Assembly (NCBI RefSeq): GCF_023955655.1 | Contig: NZ_JAMXHT010000010.1 | Location: 66,037 to 130,036 of the forward strand | Source: Ralstonia soli | GTDB taxonomy: Bacteria > Pseudomonadota > Gammaproteobacteria > Burkholderiales > Burkholderiaceae | Length of the DNA: 64,000 nt | Direction of reading: 5' to 3' | Part shown: in pieces, positions 27,373 through 37,861 of the stretch | Layout of the letters: every line of letters begins with the position of its first letter | Numbering within the stretch: the first letter of the stretch is position 1 | Translations under genes and position numbers: made by a program | Notes under the pieces: generated by a model | Database searches by the model: none | What the model was told of the DNA's origin: nothing | The model's input: only the letters and a program-made list of their open reading frames with translations

Positions 27373-30300
27373 ATGAATTCGCCGCGCTTCGTCCACCTCC
27401 GTCTCCATTCCGAATATTCCGTCGTCGATGGCAATGTCCGCCTCGACGATGCCGTCAAGGCCGCCGCCAAAGATGGCATGGGCGCCCTGGCGCTCACCGA
27501 CCTCGCCAACGCCTTTGGCCTGGTGCGCTTCTACAAGGAAGCGCGCGGCAAGGGCATCAAGCCCATCGTTGGCGCCGACGTGTGGATCACCAATCACGAC
27601 GAGCGCGACAAGCCCAGCCGCCTGCTGCTGCTGGTGCGCAACAGGCAGGGCTATCTGAACTTGTGCCAGTTGCTGGCGCGGGCATGGCTGTCCAACCAGC
27701 ACCGCGGCCGGGCTGAAATCGCCCCCGAGTGGTTCGACGAACCTGGCGTGGAAGATGCGCCACTGGCGTCCGGCCTGCTGGCGCTGTCCGGCGCCATGGG
27801 CGGCGACATCGGCATGGCGCTGGCCAACGGCAACGACGCCTTGGCACGCAAGCTGGCGACGAACTGGTCGCGCGTTTTCCCCAACGCGTTCTACATCGAG
27901 CTGCAACGCGCCGGCCACGCCGGTACCGAGGTGTATATCCAGCAGGCGGTGAAACTGGCCTCGGCAATGCAACTGCCGGTGGTCGCCACGCATCCGGTGC
28001 AGTTCATGACGCCGGACGACTTTACGGCGCACGAGGCGCGCACGTGTATTTCGGAAGGCGAGTTGCTCGCCAACCCGCGCCGCGCCCGCCGCTTCACGAC
28101 CGACCAGTATTTCAAGACGCAGGACGAGATGTGCGCGCTGTTTGCCGACATCCCGTCCGCGCTGGCCAACGCAGTGCAGATCGCGCAGCGCTGCAACCTC
28201 ACGCTGGAGCTGGGCAAGCCGAAGCTGCCGCTGTTCCCGACGCCCGATGGCATGTCTCTGGACGATTACCTCGTCCACCTCGCCAAGGAAGGGCTGGAAA
28301 AGCGCATGGAGGTGCTGTTCCCCGACGAGGCGGTACGCGAATCCAAGCGGCCCGAGTACTACGCACGCCTGGAATTCGAGACCGGCACCATCATCAAGAT
28401 GGGCTTCCCGGGCTACTTCCTGATCGTGGCGGACTTTATCAACTGGGCCAAGAACAACGGCGTGCCGGTCGGGCCGGGCCGGGGCTCGGGTGCCGGCTCG
28501 CTGGTGGCGTATGCGCTGGGCATTACGGACTTGGACCCGCTCAAGTACAACCTGCTGTTCGAGCGTTTCCTGAACCCGGAACGTGTGTCGATGCCCGACT
28601 TCGACATCGACTTCTGCCAGCACGGCCGCGACCGCGTCATCCAGTACGTGAAGGAAAAGTACGGCAAGGACGCCGTCTCGCAGATCGCCACCTTCGGCAC
28701 CATGGCCGCCAAGGCCGCGGTGCGTGACGTGGGCCGCGTGCTCGACCTCGGCTACAACTTCGTCGATGGCGTGGCCAAGCTGATCCCGTTCAAGCCGGGC
28801 AAGCTCGTCACGCTGGAAGAGGCCAAAAAGGAAGAGCCGCTGCTGGCCGAGCGCGAAGCCAACGAAGAAGAAGTCAAACAGCTGCTGGAACTTGCCCAGC
28901 GTGTGGAAGGCATGACGCGTAACGTCGGCATGCACGCCGGCGGGGTGCTGATCGCCCCTGGCAAGCTGACCGATTTCTGCCCGCTCTACACGCAGGGTGG
29001 GGAAGACGCCGGCGTCGTCAGCCAGTACGACAAGGACGACGTGGAAGCCGTCGGCCTGGTCAAGTTCGACTTCTTGGGCCTGACCACGCTCACGATTCTC
29101 GATTGGGCCGAGCGCTATATCCGCATGCTCGATCCATCGAAGGCGGACTGGAATTGCAGCCAAATTCCGCTGACGGACAAGAAGGCGTTCGACATCCTCA
29201 AGACGGCCAATACGGTCGCCGTGTTCCAGCTGGAAAGCCGCGGCATGCAGGGCATGCTGAAGGACGCCAAGCCCGACCGCTTCGAGGACATCATCGCCCT
29301 GGTGGCGCTGTATCGCCCGGGCCCGATGGACCTGATCCCCAGCTTCTGCGCGCGTAAGCACGGCCGCGAGAAGGTGGAGTACCCCGACCCGCGCGTCGAG
29401 CCGGTGCTCAAGGAGACCTACGGCATCATGGTCTACCAGGAGCAGGTGATGCAGATGGCGCAGATCGTGGGCGGCTACTCGCTCGGCGGCGCCGACTTGC
29501 TGCGCCGCGCGATGGGTAAGAAGAAGCCCGAAGAGATGGCCGAGCACCGCGAGCTGTTCCGCAACGGCGCCGCCAAGGATGGTCTGACCACCGAAAAGGC
29601 CGACGAAATCTTCGACCTGATGGAGAAGTTCGCGGGCTACGGCTTCAACAAGTCGCACGCGGCGGCGTATGCGCTGCTGGCGTATTACACCGCGTGGTTG
29701 AAGGCGCATCACCCGGCCGAATTCATGGCAGCCAACATGTCGCTCGCCATGGACGACACCGACAAGGTGAAGATCCTGTATGACGACGCGGTCGGCAAGA
29801 ACGGCCTGAAGGTGCTGCCGCCCGACATCAACGCGAGCCAGTACCGCTTTGCGCCCACCGATGCGAAGACCATCCGCTACGGCTTGGGTGGTATCAAGGG
29901 CAGCGGGCAAGGCGCCATCGAAGACATCCTGCGCGCGCGCGAAGACGGCCCGTTCAAGGACTTGTTCGACTTCTGTGAGCGCGTGGATCGTCGCCAGGTG
30001 AACCGTCGCACGATCGAAGCGCTGGTGCGCGCCGGTGCCTTCGACAGCCTCAACGAGAATCGCGCGCAATTGCTCGCCTCGATCGGCCTAGCCATGGAAG
30101 CCGCCGAGCAGAAGGCCGCCGCTGCCAACCAAGTCTCGCTCTTCGATCTGATGAGCGGCGACGATGCCGAAGCACATCGCCCGGAACTCGTCGACGAGCC
30201 GGCCTGGACCACCAAGCGCAAGCTGCAGGAAGAAAAGCAGGCGCTGGGCTTCTATCTGTCCGGCCACCTGTTCGACGAATGCCGCGAAGAAGTGCGCCGC

Positions 30301-30909
30301 TTTGCGCGCACCACGCTGGCCGATCTCGCCCAGGAAGTGACGAGCAAGGGCAACGGCGGCGGTGGCGCGGGTGGTGGCTGGGGGGGCAATCGCGACGCGC
30401 GCAACAAGACCGTGGCCGGCGTCATCGTCGGCCAGCGCACGCAGATGACCCAGCGCGGCAAGATGCTGATCGTCATGCTCGATGACGGCTCCGCCAGCGA
30501 AGCCACGGAAGTAACGGTCTTCAACGAAGTCTACGAAGCGAACCGTGCGCTGTTCAAGGAAGACGAAGTGCTGATCGTGCAGGGCAGCGCCCGTCACGAC
30601 ATGTTCACTGGCGGCGTTCGCGTCACGGCCGAATCCGTCATGGATATGACGCAGGCGCGTGCCAAGTTTGCACGGGCGATTCGTCTATCCATGAATGGCG
30701 ATTCGACGGCGGCCAAGCTGCGCGATTTGCTCGCGCCGCATGTGGCGGCCGATGGCAATGGCGTCTCGGTGCGCATCAGCTACGTCTGCGAGCAGGCCCG
30801 CTGCGAAGCCGTGCTAGGCGATGCGTGGCGCATCGTGCCCAGCGAGGACGCGATTGCGGCGTTGCGCCAGGCGCTGGATGCCGAGAACGTGGCGACGGTC
30901 TACGAGTAG
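27373..30909 (+). CDS. dnaE: DNA polymerase III subunit alpha
   Basis: This is the replicative polymerase (DnaE1 type), 1178 residues. An N-terminal PHP domain ([15 protein letters not shown]) is followed by the C-family polymerase core with catalytic aspartates in PDFDIDF (D409 and D411), helix-hairpin-helix motifs and an OB fold (about residues 1010-1060). A short Gly-rich linker ([13 protein letters not shown], about 993) lies just before the OB fold. The ATG at MNSPRFVHL is the normal start. No ribosome-binding site precedes it, in line with the promoter box lying six bases upstream. Confidence 0.97.
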   Translation: MNSPRFVHLRLHSEYSVVDGNVRLDDAVKAAAKDGMGALALTDLANAFGLVRFYKEARGKGIKPIVGADVWITNHDERDKPSRLLLLVRNRQGYLNLCQLLARAWLSNQHRGRAEIAPEWFDEPGVEDAPLASGLLALSGAMGGDIGMALANGNDALARKLATNWSRVFPNAFYIELQRAGHAGTEVYIQQAVKLASAMQLPVVATHPVQFMTPDDFTAHEARTCISEGELLANPRRARRFTTDQYFKTQDEMCALFADIPSALANAVQIAQRCNLTLELGKPKLPLFPTPDGMSLDDYLVHLAKEGLEKRMEVLFPDEAVRESKRPEYYARLEFETGTIIKMGFPGYFLIVADFINWAKNNGVPVGPGRGSGAGSLVAYALGITDLDPLKYNLLFERFLNPERVSMPDFDIDFCQHGRDRVIQYVKEKYGKDAVSQIATFGTMAAKAAVRDVGRVLDLGYNFVDGVAKLIPFKPGKLVTLEEAKKEEPLLAEREANEEEVKQLLELAQRVEGMTRNVGMHAGGVLIAPGKLTDFCPLYTQGGEDAGVVSQYDKDDVEAVGLVKFDFLGLTTLTILDWAERYIRMLDPSKADWNCSQIPLTDKKAFDILKTANTVAVFQLESRGMQGMLKDAKPDRFEDIIALVALYRPGPMDLIPSFCARKHGREKVEYPDPRVEPVLKETYGIMVYQEQVMQMAQIVGGYSLGGADLLRRAMGKKKPEEMAEHRELFRNGAAKDGLTTEKADEIFDLMEKFAGYGFNKSHAAAYALLAYYTAWLKAHHPAEFMAANMSLAMDDTDKVKILYDDAVGKNGLKVLPPDINASQYRFAPTDAKTIRYGLGGIKGSGQGAIEDILRAREDGPFKDLFDFCERVDRRQVNRRTIEALVRAGAFDSLNENRAQLLASIGLAMEAAEQKAAAANQVSLFDLMSGDDAEAHRPELVDEPAWTTKRKLQEEKQALGFYLSGHLFDECREEVRRFARTTLADLAQEVTSKGNGGGGAGGGWGGNRDARNKTVAGVIVGQRTQMTQRGKMLIVMLDDGSASEATEVTVFNEVYEANRALFKEDEVLIVQGSARHDMFTGGVRVTAESVMDMTQARAKFARAIRLSMNGDSTAAKLRDLLAPHVAADGNGVSVRISYVCEQARCEAVLGDAWRIVPSEDAIAALRQALDAENVATVYE

Positions 30910-30991
30910 TTCGAAGATGGCGCAGGGGTGCCATCGCCGGGCACGGGCCTGGCATGACTACAGTCTTCATACGATATCTACTAGAGCATCC

Positions 30992-32065
30992 ATGAACGTC
31001 GGAATCTCGTGCAACGCGCTGGGCTACAGCGGCGGAAGCGAGCGCTACGCGATGGACTTGGTGCGCGGCTTGCACGAGCGCGCCATCCGTCCCGTGTTCT
31101 TCGCCAAGATGGTGGACAAGGCGCTTCCGGAGTACAGCCAAGTCAAGGCCGTCGCACTGCCCACGCGCAAGCTGGGCAAACTCAATGACCACGTTTTCGG
31201 CTGGCTGGTGCGCCATCTGGCCAAGCGCGAGCATATTGACCTGATGATCGGCTGCAACCGCACCGGCGCGTCGGACATTGCCATCTGCGGTGGTACGCAC
31301 ATCGGCTACCTCAAGAGCTTTCCCAAGGACGCGGCATTCTGGGATCGCCAGCAGATCGAACTGGAGCGCCGTGATTACGTGCGCTCGCACGTGATCGTCG
31401 CGCACTCGAAGCTGATGGCGCAGGAGGTGCTCGATTACTACGACATCCCCGCCGCCAAAGTGAAGACGGTGTACCCGCCGGTGAGCGAGGCCAAGTTTTC
31501 GCCCGTGGACGAGGTCGAGCGTCAGCGCCTGCGTGACGAACTCGGCTTCGCCAAGGGCCGGGTCACGTTCGTGTTTCCCTCATCCAGCCACAAGCGCAAG
31601 GGGTATCCGTTGCTGGAGGCGTTTTTCTCCAAGACGGATCTCCCCGTGCAGTTGGCGGTGATCGGACGGCCGGTGTCGTCGTCCTCGCCCAACATCCGCT
31701 ATCTCGGTTATCGCAAGGACATCGAGAACGTCTATCGCGCGGCCGACTACACGATTCTTGCCTCGCATTACGAGCCGTTCGGTTTGATCGGGGTGGAGTC
31801 TGTGCTGTGCGGCACCCCCGCCGTGCTGGCGAGCAATATCGCCTGCACGGAGGTCATCTCGGACGAGGGCGCGCCCACGTTCGACGTGAACGATCCGGCC
31901 ACGCTGGCGCGCACGATCGAGGCGGCTGTGGCGCGTGCGCAAGCGGGCCAGGCACGCTTGGCGAATCCGCGCGAACACCTGCGTTACGACCCGGGCATCG
32001 CGGCGCACATCGACGCCTTGCTTGCCTTGGCGCCCGGCGCGGAGGCAGCGCGATGGGTGGCTTGA
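30992..32065 (+). CDS. Glycosyltransferase family 4 (LPS-type)
   Basis: This 357-residue GT-B glycosyltransferase has an N-terminal acceptor domain starting MNVGISCNALGYSGGSERY, with the typical GGSERY loop. The GT4 donor-binding motif is ASHYEPFGLIGVESVLCGTP (about residue 259). It probably adds a sugar to the LPS core or O-antigen at the cytoplasmic face, as it opens a run of LPS genes: ligase, two GT2, GT25 and msbA. The donor sugar is not predictable. It overlaps the next gene by 13 bases. Confidence 0.88.
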   Translation: MNVGISCNALGYSGGSERYAMDLVRGLHERAIRPVFFAKMVDKALPEYSQVKAVALPTRKLGKLNDHVFGWLVRHLAKREHIDLMIGCNRTGASDIAICGGTHIGYLKSFPKDAAFWDRQQIELERRDYVRSHVIVAHSKLMAQEVLDYYDIPAAKVKTVYPPVSEAKFSPVDEVERQRLRDELGFAKGRVTFVFPSSSHKRKGYPLLEAFFSKTDLPVQLAVIGRPVSSSSPNIRYLGYRKDIENVYRAADYTILASHYEPFGLIGVESVLCGTPAVLASNIACTEVISDEGAPTFDVNDPATLARTIEAAVARAQAGQARLANPREHLRYDPGIAAHIDALLALAPGAEAARWVA

Positions 32066-33333
32066 TGCAACGTAGCCGGATGCTGGTGTCCAGCATGCCG
32101 GTGGCACTGGCTGTGCTCGGGATCGTCATCCTGCCGGCCTTCATGTTGTCAGTGACCGGTGCTGCGTTTCTGGCCTTCACGCTGTTGTTGATTGCGGCGT
32201 TCGGGTCGATGCTGGCTTCGCCCGCAGAGATCATGGGCCGACTGCGTGCGATGTGGCGCGAGCACCGTCGGCTGATCCTCGCCATGGCGGCCATGCCGAC
32301 GGCAATGCTGATCAGTGCGCTGCTGAATCCTGCAGCGCCGCGCAGTGTGCCGTTTGCTTATGGCCGGCTCTGGTTGATCGGGTTTGTGCTGTTTGTGCTG
32401 TTGCAATTGTCGCCCAAGCAGCTGCAGAGGGTGCAGTGGGGCTGTGTTGCGGGGGCACTCGCTTCGGTGGTCTGGGCGTATCTCGAATTGCGCGTGGCGC
32501 GAGCAGATAGGGTCGGGGCGTTTGCCAACGCGATCCCGTTCGGGAATCTGTCACTGCTGATGGGTTTGTTCTCGTTGATTTCGATTGGCTGGTCCAAGGA
32601 AGACGGCTGGCCGCTCGTCGCTTTGCGCGTGGTGGCTGGCGGGGGCGGGCTTTACGCGTCGTACCTGTCGCAGTCCCGCGGTGGCTGGATCGCGATTCCG
32701 GTGCTGCTGCTGATTGCCGTGGCGACGCTGCGGCATGTGAGCTGGCAGAAGCGTGTGACGGCTTTGCTAGTGTTCTTTGCCTTGTTGGCTGCCGTGTGTG
32801 CGTCCTCCACCATCGTTCGCACGCGCTTTGATCAAGCAACGAACGATATTCGCGCCTACCAAGCGGGCCAAACCAATACCTCGGTCGGTATTCGCTTCCA
32901 GTTGTGGAAGGCCGCCACGATGATGCTGGAGCGCCACCCGCTGGCCGGCGTAGGCAGGGGGCGGTTTGAACCGACGCTGAAGGCCCTTCACGCAGAGGGT
33001 GTGATCACGCAGGAGGCCACCGCCTTCGAGCATGCCCATAACGAGTTTCTATACAATGGCGCCACGCTTGGCGTGCTGGGCATCGGCGCATTGCTGGCGC
33101 TCTATCTGGTGCCTTCCATGTACTTCCTGCGTGCCGCGCAGTGCGATGACCGCATCCTGCGCACTACCGGTGCAATGGGCCTCACACTGTGCGTCGGCTT
33201 CATGTTGTTTGGTTTGACCGAGGTGATGTTCATCATCGCGCAGACCGTGGTGTTTTACAGCGTGATGGTGGCCGTGTTCACCGCGCATATTCATCGGCGT
33301 CGGCAGGAGCTTGGCGCCAACCCTGTTCTCTGA
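32053..33333 (+). CDS. O-antigen ligase-like membrane protein (WaaL/Wzy family)
   Basis: This 426-residue polytopic membrane protein has about ten hydrophobic segments and a large periplasmic loop carrying the Wzy_C-type motif (AGVGRGRFEP and EHAHNEFLYNGATLG, about residues 300-340). The His in HAHNEFL is the conserved family residue. Proteins of this type ligate O-antigen to lipid A-core or polymerise O-units. Beside glycosyltransferases and msbA, a ligase role is favoured. GGAGG seven bases upstream supports this ATG over a second one four codons in. The start lies inside the end of the GT4 gene. Confidence 0.83.
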   Translation: MGGLMQRSRMLVSSMPVALAVLGIVILPAFMLSVTGAAFLAFTLLLIAAFGSMLASPAEIMGRLRAMWREHRRLILAMAAMPTAMLISALLNPAAPRSVPFAYGRLWLIGFVLFVLLQLSPKQLQRVQWGCVAGALASVVWAYLELRVARADRVGAFANAIPFGNLSLLMGLFSLISIGWSKEDGWPLVALRVVAGGGGLYASYLSQSRGGWIAIPVLLLIAVATLRHVSWQKRVTALLVFFALLAAVCASSTIVRTRFDQATNDIRAYQAGQTNTSVGIRFQLWKAATMMLERHPLAGVGRGRFEPTLKALHAEGVITQEATAFEHAHNEFLYNGATLGVLGIGALLALYLVPSMYFLRAAQCDDRILRTTGAMGLTLCVGFMLFGLTEVMFIIAQTVVFYSVMVAVFTAHIHRRRQELGANPVL

Positions 33334-33345
33334 GATCGCTTCCGC

Positions 33346-34119
33346 ATGTCTGCATCCAATCGAGCCACGCTCGCCGTCATCATCGTCGCCAAGAACGAAG
33401 CCGCTGACATCGGCGATTGCATCCGCTCGGTGCGCGACTGGGCGGATGACGTCATCGTCTTCGATTCCGGCAGCACCGACGGCACGCAGGACATCTGCCG
33501 GCAACTGGGCGCGCGCGTGTTCGAGACCGACTGGCCCGGCTACGGCGAACAGTCGAACCGCGCCTTGCGCGAAGCCCGTACCGATTGGGTGCTCTCGCTG
33601 GATGCCGACGAGCGCATCAGCCCTGAGCTGCGCGCCGAGATGATCGCCGTACTGGAATCGGGCAGCTCGCACACCGTATATTCGATGCCGCGCAGTTCGA
33701 GTTTTTGCGGCCGCTTCATGAAACATTCGGGCTGGTGGCCCGATCGCATCCGCCGCTTCTTCAAGCGCGAGTTGGTGACGTTCTTCGATGCGCCGGTGCA
33801 CTCGCATCTCGTCTTCGAGGGTACGGTGGGCGATTTCCGCGCACCGATCATCCATTACTCGATCCCCGACCTGCGGGCCGCGCTCGACAAGGCCAACGAC
33901 TATTCGACCGCCGGTGCGGCAGCAGCCTTTGCCAAGGGCAAGCGCGCCTCGCTGGGCAGCGCGATTGGCCACGGGCTTTGGGCCTTCATCCGCACGTACA
34001 TCATTCAGCGCGGGTTCCTGGACGGCGCGGAGGGCTTCATGCTGGCCGTATCGAACGCCGAAGGCACCTACTACCGTTACGTCAAGCTGATGATGCTGCA
34101 CCGTCATGGCAAACGCTGA
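33346..34119 (+). CDS. Glycosyltransferase family 2 (WaaE/KdtX-like)
   Basis: This is a 257-residue GT-A glycosyltransferase. The nucleotide-binding start LAVIIVAKNEAADIGDCI and the metal-binding SLDADERISPEL (about residue 88) match the WaaE-type beta-1,4-glucosyltransferase branch, which decorates the LPS inner core heptose. A PRSSSFCGRFMKHSGWWPD segment is also typical. It starts 12 bases after the ligase gene and overlaps the next GT2 by 14 bases, so the genes are one transcription unit. Confidence 0.87.
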   Translation: MSASNRATLAVIIVAKNEAADIGDCIRSVRDWADDVIVFDSGSTDGTQDICRQLGARVFETDWPGYGEQSNRALREARTDWVLSLDADERISPELRAEMIAVLESGSSHTVYSMPRSSSFCGRFMKHSGWWPDRIRRFFKRELVTFFDAPVHSHLVFEGTVGDFRAPIIHYSIPDLRAALDKANDYSTAGAAAAFAKGKRASLGSAIGHGLWAFIRTYIIQRGFLDGAEGFMLAVSNAEGTYYRYVKLMMLHRHGKR

Positions 34120-34948
34120 TCGGCCGCGCCGTATCGCTCTCATTGTCACGACGTACAACCGGCCGGACGCGCTCGCCCGCGTGCTGGCCGGTTGCGGTGC
34201 GCAAACAGATCAAGCCTTCGACGTGATTGTCGCGGACGATGGTTCGCGCGATGACACGCGGGTGGCGGTGGAGGCCGCGGCCAAGGCGGCGCCGTATCCG
34301 TTGCGCCACGTCTGGCATCCTGACGACGGCTTTCGCGCCGCTGAAATTCGCAACCGCGGCGTGCTGGCAACGGAGGCCGATTACCTTGTCTTTCTCGATG
34401 GCGATTGCGTGCCGCGTCCTGACTTTGTCGCCCGGCATCGCGCGTTGGCCGAGCCGGGGCGGTTGCTGTCCGGCAGCCGCATTCTGCTGGACGAGGAATT
34501 GACGCGCGAGGTTGTGGCTCAGCAGGTCGACATCCATCTGAAGGACCGCGCGTACTGGTTCGGGGCCTGGCGTGCGGGCCGCATCAACAAGTTCTTGCCG
34601 TTGCTGGTGCCGGGGCTGCCGGTGCCGCGTACGTTCAAGGACACCAGCCTGCGCGGCATCAAGAGTTGCAACCTGGGCGTCTGGCGCCGCGATTTCGAGC
34701 GTGTGAACGGCTTCGACCAGAGCTTCGTCGGCTGGGGCCATGAAGATGCCGACCTAGCCGTGCGCCTCTACAACGCAGGCGTACGGCGCAAGCGCGGCTT
34801 CTGTGCCACCGAGGTCTTCCACCTGTGGCACCGCGAGCGGTCGCGCGAGCAGGAAAGCCCCAACTACGGCCGCATGATGGCGCGCCGCAATACGGACATC
34901 ATCCGGGCGGAATCCGGGCTGGCAGAACTGCGAGGGCAGAGCGCCTGA
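34106..34948 (+). CDS. Glycosyltransferase family 2 with C-terminal galactosyltransferase-like domain
   Basis: This 280-residue GT-A enzyme begins ALIVTTYNRPDAL, carries the FLDGDCVPRPDF metal-binding motif near residue 97, and a GWGHEDADLAVRLYNAG segment near residue 211 typical of the Glyco_transf_7C domain. It most resembles the small GT2 enzymes found in LPS core clusters. The start overlaps the upstream GT2 gene, indicating coupling. Substrates are unknown. Confidence 0.87.
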   Translation: MANADRPRRIALIVTTYNRPDALARVLAGCGAQTDQAFDVIVADDGSRDDTRVAVEAAAKAAPYPLRHVWHPDDGFRAAEIRNRGVLATEADYLVFLDGDCVPRPDFVARHRALAEPGRLLSGSRILLDEELTREVVAQQVDIHLKDRAYWFGAWRAGRINKFLPLLVPGLPVPRTFKDTSLRGIKSCNLGVWRRDFERVNGFDQSFVGWGHEDADLAVRLYNAGVRRKRGFCATEVFHLWHRERSREQESPNYGRMMARRNTDIIRAESGLAELRGQSA

Positions 34949-34964
34949 CCGGGCGAAGCTGCGC

Positions 34965-35747
34965 TCACCAAGTCTTTTTCTGCTTGGCGAGGCCAAGGAA
35001 TGGCCGTACGAAGATCTGGTAGAGAAACTTGCGCACAAAGAGTTGACGCAGATGATGTCCAGCCCCCAGCCGGTCATCTGCCTCGCGGCTCTTGATGGCA
35101 CGATCAGCCTCCAGGTTGGAGCCACTGTCGAAGTTCTGCACGCCGATCACATACGGTACGACCGCGCGCATCTGCACGATCCCCTCGCGCTCGAATTTGT
35201 ACCAGTAGTCGGCTGCCAGCCACACGGGGTAAAGCTGCTCGACCATGCGTTTGGCTGCTGCGCGTGTGACGAAATAGCCATGCGCCAGCCACTGGTAGTT
35301 GGCGAGCTTGACGATGCTGTGAGCCGCGGTCAGCGGCTTGGCGCTGCGCTTGTAATAGCGATCGATGTGCGTGAGCAGCGTGACGACGGGCTCGTCGGGT
35401 GATACCTGCTGTACGAGGGCGTCGAGCACGGCGGCCACGTCCGGCCCGAGTTTCGCGTCGTCTTCGAGGATGAGCGCGTAGGGCAGGTTCTGTTCCAGCA
35501 TCGCCCGATAGACGCCCAGGTGGCTTAATGCACAGCCGACTTCGCCGACGGTCAGTTCACGGCTTTGGGCGATCGCGCGGGCGTGGTCGTAGTGGCGCGA
35601 CAGTTCGTCGGCGGGCAGTGCCTTGCCGTACACACCAGGAAAGCGGCTGTGCGACAGACCCAGGGCATCGAGTTGGCGTTCCAGCGCGTGGCGACGGCCG
35701 GTATCGTGGTCGAGATTGATAAAAAACGTGGGAACGCGCGAACTCAT
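34965..35747 (-). CDS. Glycosyltransferase family 25 (LPS biosynthesis)
   Basis: This 260-residue GT25 enzyme has the family pattern FFINLDHDTGRR at the N-terminus, GCALSHLGVYRAML near residue 71 and ALILEDDAK near residue 92, which holds the EDD metal motif. GT25 members (Lex1/LgtB-like) add galactose or glucose residues to lipooligosaccharide. It faces the GT2 genes tail to tail with a 16-base gap and is divergent from msbA, so it is expressed separately from the others. Confidence 0.88.
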   Translation of the reverse strand: MSSRVPTFFINLDHDTGRRHALERQLDALGLSHSRFPGVYGKALPADELSRHYDHARAIAQSRELTVGEVGCALSHLGVYRAMLEQNLPYALILEDDAKLGPDVAAVLDALVQQVSPDEPVVTLLTHIDRYYKRSAKPLTAAHSIVKLANYQWLAHGYFVTRAAAKRMVEQLYPVWLAADYWYKFEREGIVQMRAVVPYVIGVQNFDSGSNLEADRAIKSREADDRLGAGHHLRQLFVRKFLYQIFVRPFLGLAKQKKTW

Positions 35748-35826
35748 TGCGGTAGCGTCAGGTGATGCGCGGGTGCGTATTGTCCGGCGATTGCGCGGCG
35801 GGATGGGCCGGGTAGTGGATTGCCGC

Positions 35827-35832
35827 TAAAAT
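35827..35832 (+). promoter_or_regulatory. msbA: Putative -10 box for msbA
   Basis: TAAAAT lies in the divergent gap next to the GT25 gene, 22 bases before the first in-frame ATG and 103 bases before the preferred GTG. There is no clear -35. Confidence 0.3.
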
Positions 35833-35934
35833 GCCGGGTCGCCCGTCTGTCTGATGGCACGCGCAGCAACGCATCTTGCCGGCAGTGCCGGTCGCCATGC
35901 GACGCAGGCTGCCCACCCTTATTCGAAAACCGCC

Positions 35935-37701
35935 GTGAGTATACAAGCAAAGTCCGACCACTCTTCCACCAAGCCGTTGCTCAAGCGCTTGTGGACCTAC
36001 CTGCGCCCAGAGTTGACCGCCTTCGTTCTGGCCATGGTCGCCATGGGCGTGGTGGCCGCCACGGAGGGGATCATCCCCAAGGTCGTGAAAGACCTGCTGG
36101 ACCAAGGCTTCGGGGGCGAATACGCCGGCAAGCTGTGGCAGGTGCCGGCCATGCTGGTGGGCATTGCCGTGGTGCGCGGCGTGGCGCAGTTTGCGTCGAC
36201 GTACCTACTGAGCCTGGTGTCGAACAAGGTGCTGCTGAACCTGCGCATGAAGATGTTCGAGCGCCTGCTGCAGGCGCCGGCTTCGTACTATCAGCGCAAT
36301 ACGGCGGCGTCGATCATCAATGCGGTGATCTTCGAGGTCAACCAGGTGCTGCAGGTGCTGACCGGCGTGTTCATCACGCTGGTGCGCGATTCGATGACGG
36401 TACTGGCGCTGCTGATCTTCCTCTTCTATACCAACTGGCGCTTGACGCTGGTGGTGGCGGTAATTTTGCCGGTCATCGGCTTGCTGATGTCGCGCATCAA
36501 CCGCCGCCTGCGCTCGCTCAACCGTGAAAGCCAGAACCTGACCAACCAGGCCGCCTACGTGGTGGAAGAGGCCGTTGGCGGCTACAAGGTCGTCAAGCTG
36601 CACGGCGGCGAAGCGTATGAATCGCTGCGCTTCAACGCCATGACCAACCGGCTGCGCGGCTATGCCATGCGCGTGGCCGTGGCCGGCGGCCTGAACCAGC
36701 CGGTGACGCAGTTCCTGGCAGCGCTGGCGCTGTCCATCATCCTGGCAATTGCCATGCTGCAGGCGCAGGCCAACCAGACCACGGTCGGCGGCTTTACCGG
36801 CTTTGTGATGGCGATGCTGTTGCTGATCTCGCCGCTTAAGCACCTGACCGACGTGAACCAGCCGCTGCAGCGCGGCCTGACCGCCGCCGAATTCATCTTC
36901 GGCCTGATCGATACGCCGATCGAACCGCAAGAAGGTGGCAAGCAGATCGACCGCGCCCGCGGCGACATCCGCTTCGATAACGTCACCTTCCGCTATGGCG
37001 AAGATGGTCGTGCGGCGCTCGACAGCATCAACCTGCACGTCAAGCCGGGCGAAATCGTTGCGCTGGTGGGCCCGTCGGGCAGCGGCAAGACCACGCTGGT
37101 GAACTTGCTGCCACGTTTCTTTGATCCGACCTCGGGCACCATTTCCCTGGATGGGGATGCACTGGCCGACCTCTCGCTGCACGACCTGCGCCGTCAGATC
37201 GCCTTTGTGAGCCAGGACGTGGTGCTGTTCAACGACACCATCGCTGCCAACGTGGCGTATGGCGCGCGTGATGCCACCGAGATCGACATGGCGCGCGTGC
37301 GCCGTGCGCTGGAAGCGGCCTACCTGACGGATGTGGTGGACAACCTGCCCGAAGGCATCGACACCAACATCGGCGACAACGGCTCGAAGCTGTCGGGCGG
37401 CCAGCGCCAACGCCTGGCGATTGCCCGCGCGATCTACAAGGATGCGCCGATCCTGATCCTGGACGAAGCGACCTCCGCGCTCGACTCCGAATCCGAGCGC
37501 CAGGTGCAGGCCGCGCTGGAGCGGCTGATGGAAGGCCGCACGACGCTGGTGATTGCACACCGCCTGTCGACCATCGAAAACGCCGATCGCATCGTCGTGC
37601 TCGAGCACGGCAAGATTGCCGAAGCCGGCACGCACCGCGAACTCATCGACCGCGATGGGTTGTATGCTGGACTGCATCGCATCCAGTTCGCCACCCAGTA
37701 G
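35935..37701 (+). CDS. msbA: Lipid A export ABC transporter (permease-ATPase)
   Basis: MsbA flips lipid A-core across the inner membrane as a homodimer. Six transmembrane helices precede the ATPase domain, with Walker [10 protein letters not shown] (about residue 382), signature LSGGQRQR and Walker [13 protein letters not shown]. The GTG start gives 588 residues and the short N-terminal lead usual for MsbA. An in-frame ATG 81 bases upstream would add 27 residues and cannot be excluded, since neither has a good ribosome-binding site. Its TAG stop lies at the outer edge of a 118-bp palindrome. The LPS glycosyltransferase neighbours support the role. Confidence 0.92.
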   Translation: MSIQAKSDHSSTKPLLKRLWTYLRPELTAFVLAMVAMGVVAATEGIIPKVVKDLLDQGFGGEYAGKLWQVPAMLVGIAVVRGVAQFASTYLLSLVSNKVLLNLRMKMFERLLQAPASYYQRNTAASIINAVIFEVNQVLQVLTGVFITLVRDSMTVLALLIFLFYTNWRLTLVVAVILPVIGLLMSRINRRLRSLNRESQNLTNQAAYVVEEAVGGYKVVKLHGGEAYESLRFNAMTNRLRGYAMRVAVAGGLNQPVTQFLAALALSIILAIAMLQAQANQTTVGGFTGFVMAMLLLISPLKHLTDVNQPLQRGLTAAEFIFGLIDTPIEPQEGGKQIDRARGDIRFDNVTFRYGEDGRAALDSINLHVKPGEIVALVGPSGSGKTTLVNLLPRFFDPTSGTISLDGDALADLSLHDLRRQIAFVSQDVVLFNDTIAANVAYGARDATEIDMARVRRALEAAYLTDVVDNLPEGIDTNIGDNGSKLSGGQRQRLAIARAIYKDAPILILDEATSALDSESERQVQAALERLMEGRTTLVIAHRLSTIENADRIVVLEHGKIAEAGTHRELIDRDGLYAGLHRIQFATQ

Positions 37702-37816
37702 AGACCGCCGAGAAAATGATTCTGACGGCCCAGCGCCGCCTTGCCGTACGATTTGTACTGTCAGCGTCGGCGCTGAACCGTCAGAACCGCTTCGCTTCAT
37801 TTTTCGACGGTCTCTA
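37699..37816. repeat. 118-bp imperfect palindrome after msbA (MITE-like or structured terminator)
   Basis: Matching arms, outside to inside, are TAGAGACCG (37699) with CGGTCTCTA (37808-37816); AAAATGA with TCATTTT; TTCTGACGG (37720) with CCGTCAGAA (37778); CAGCGCCG (37731) with CGGCGCTG (37768); and an inner GTAC/GTAC. The right arm has about ten extra bases (CCGCTTCGCT). The ends read TA-GAGACCG and CGGTCTC-TA, as if a TA dinucleotide had been duplicated. Removing the element restores TAG at the msbA end, so its presence leaves the protein unchanged. It could be a non-autonomous mobile element or a large transcription-terminating hairpin. Confidence 0.7.
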
Positions 37817-37861
37817 GCCCTTCGGGCGGCGTGCTCAGATGCTCAAACCAAAGGAGACATC

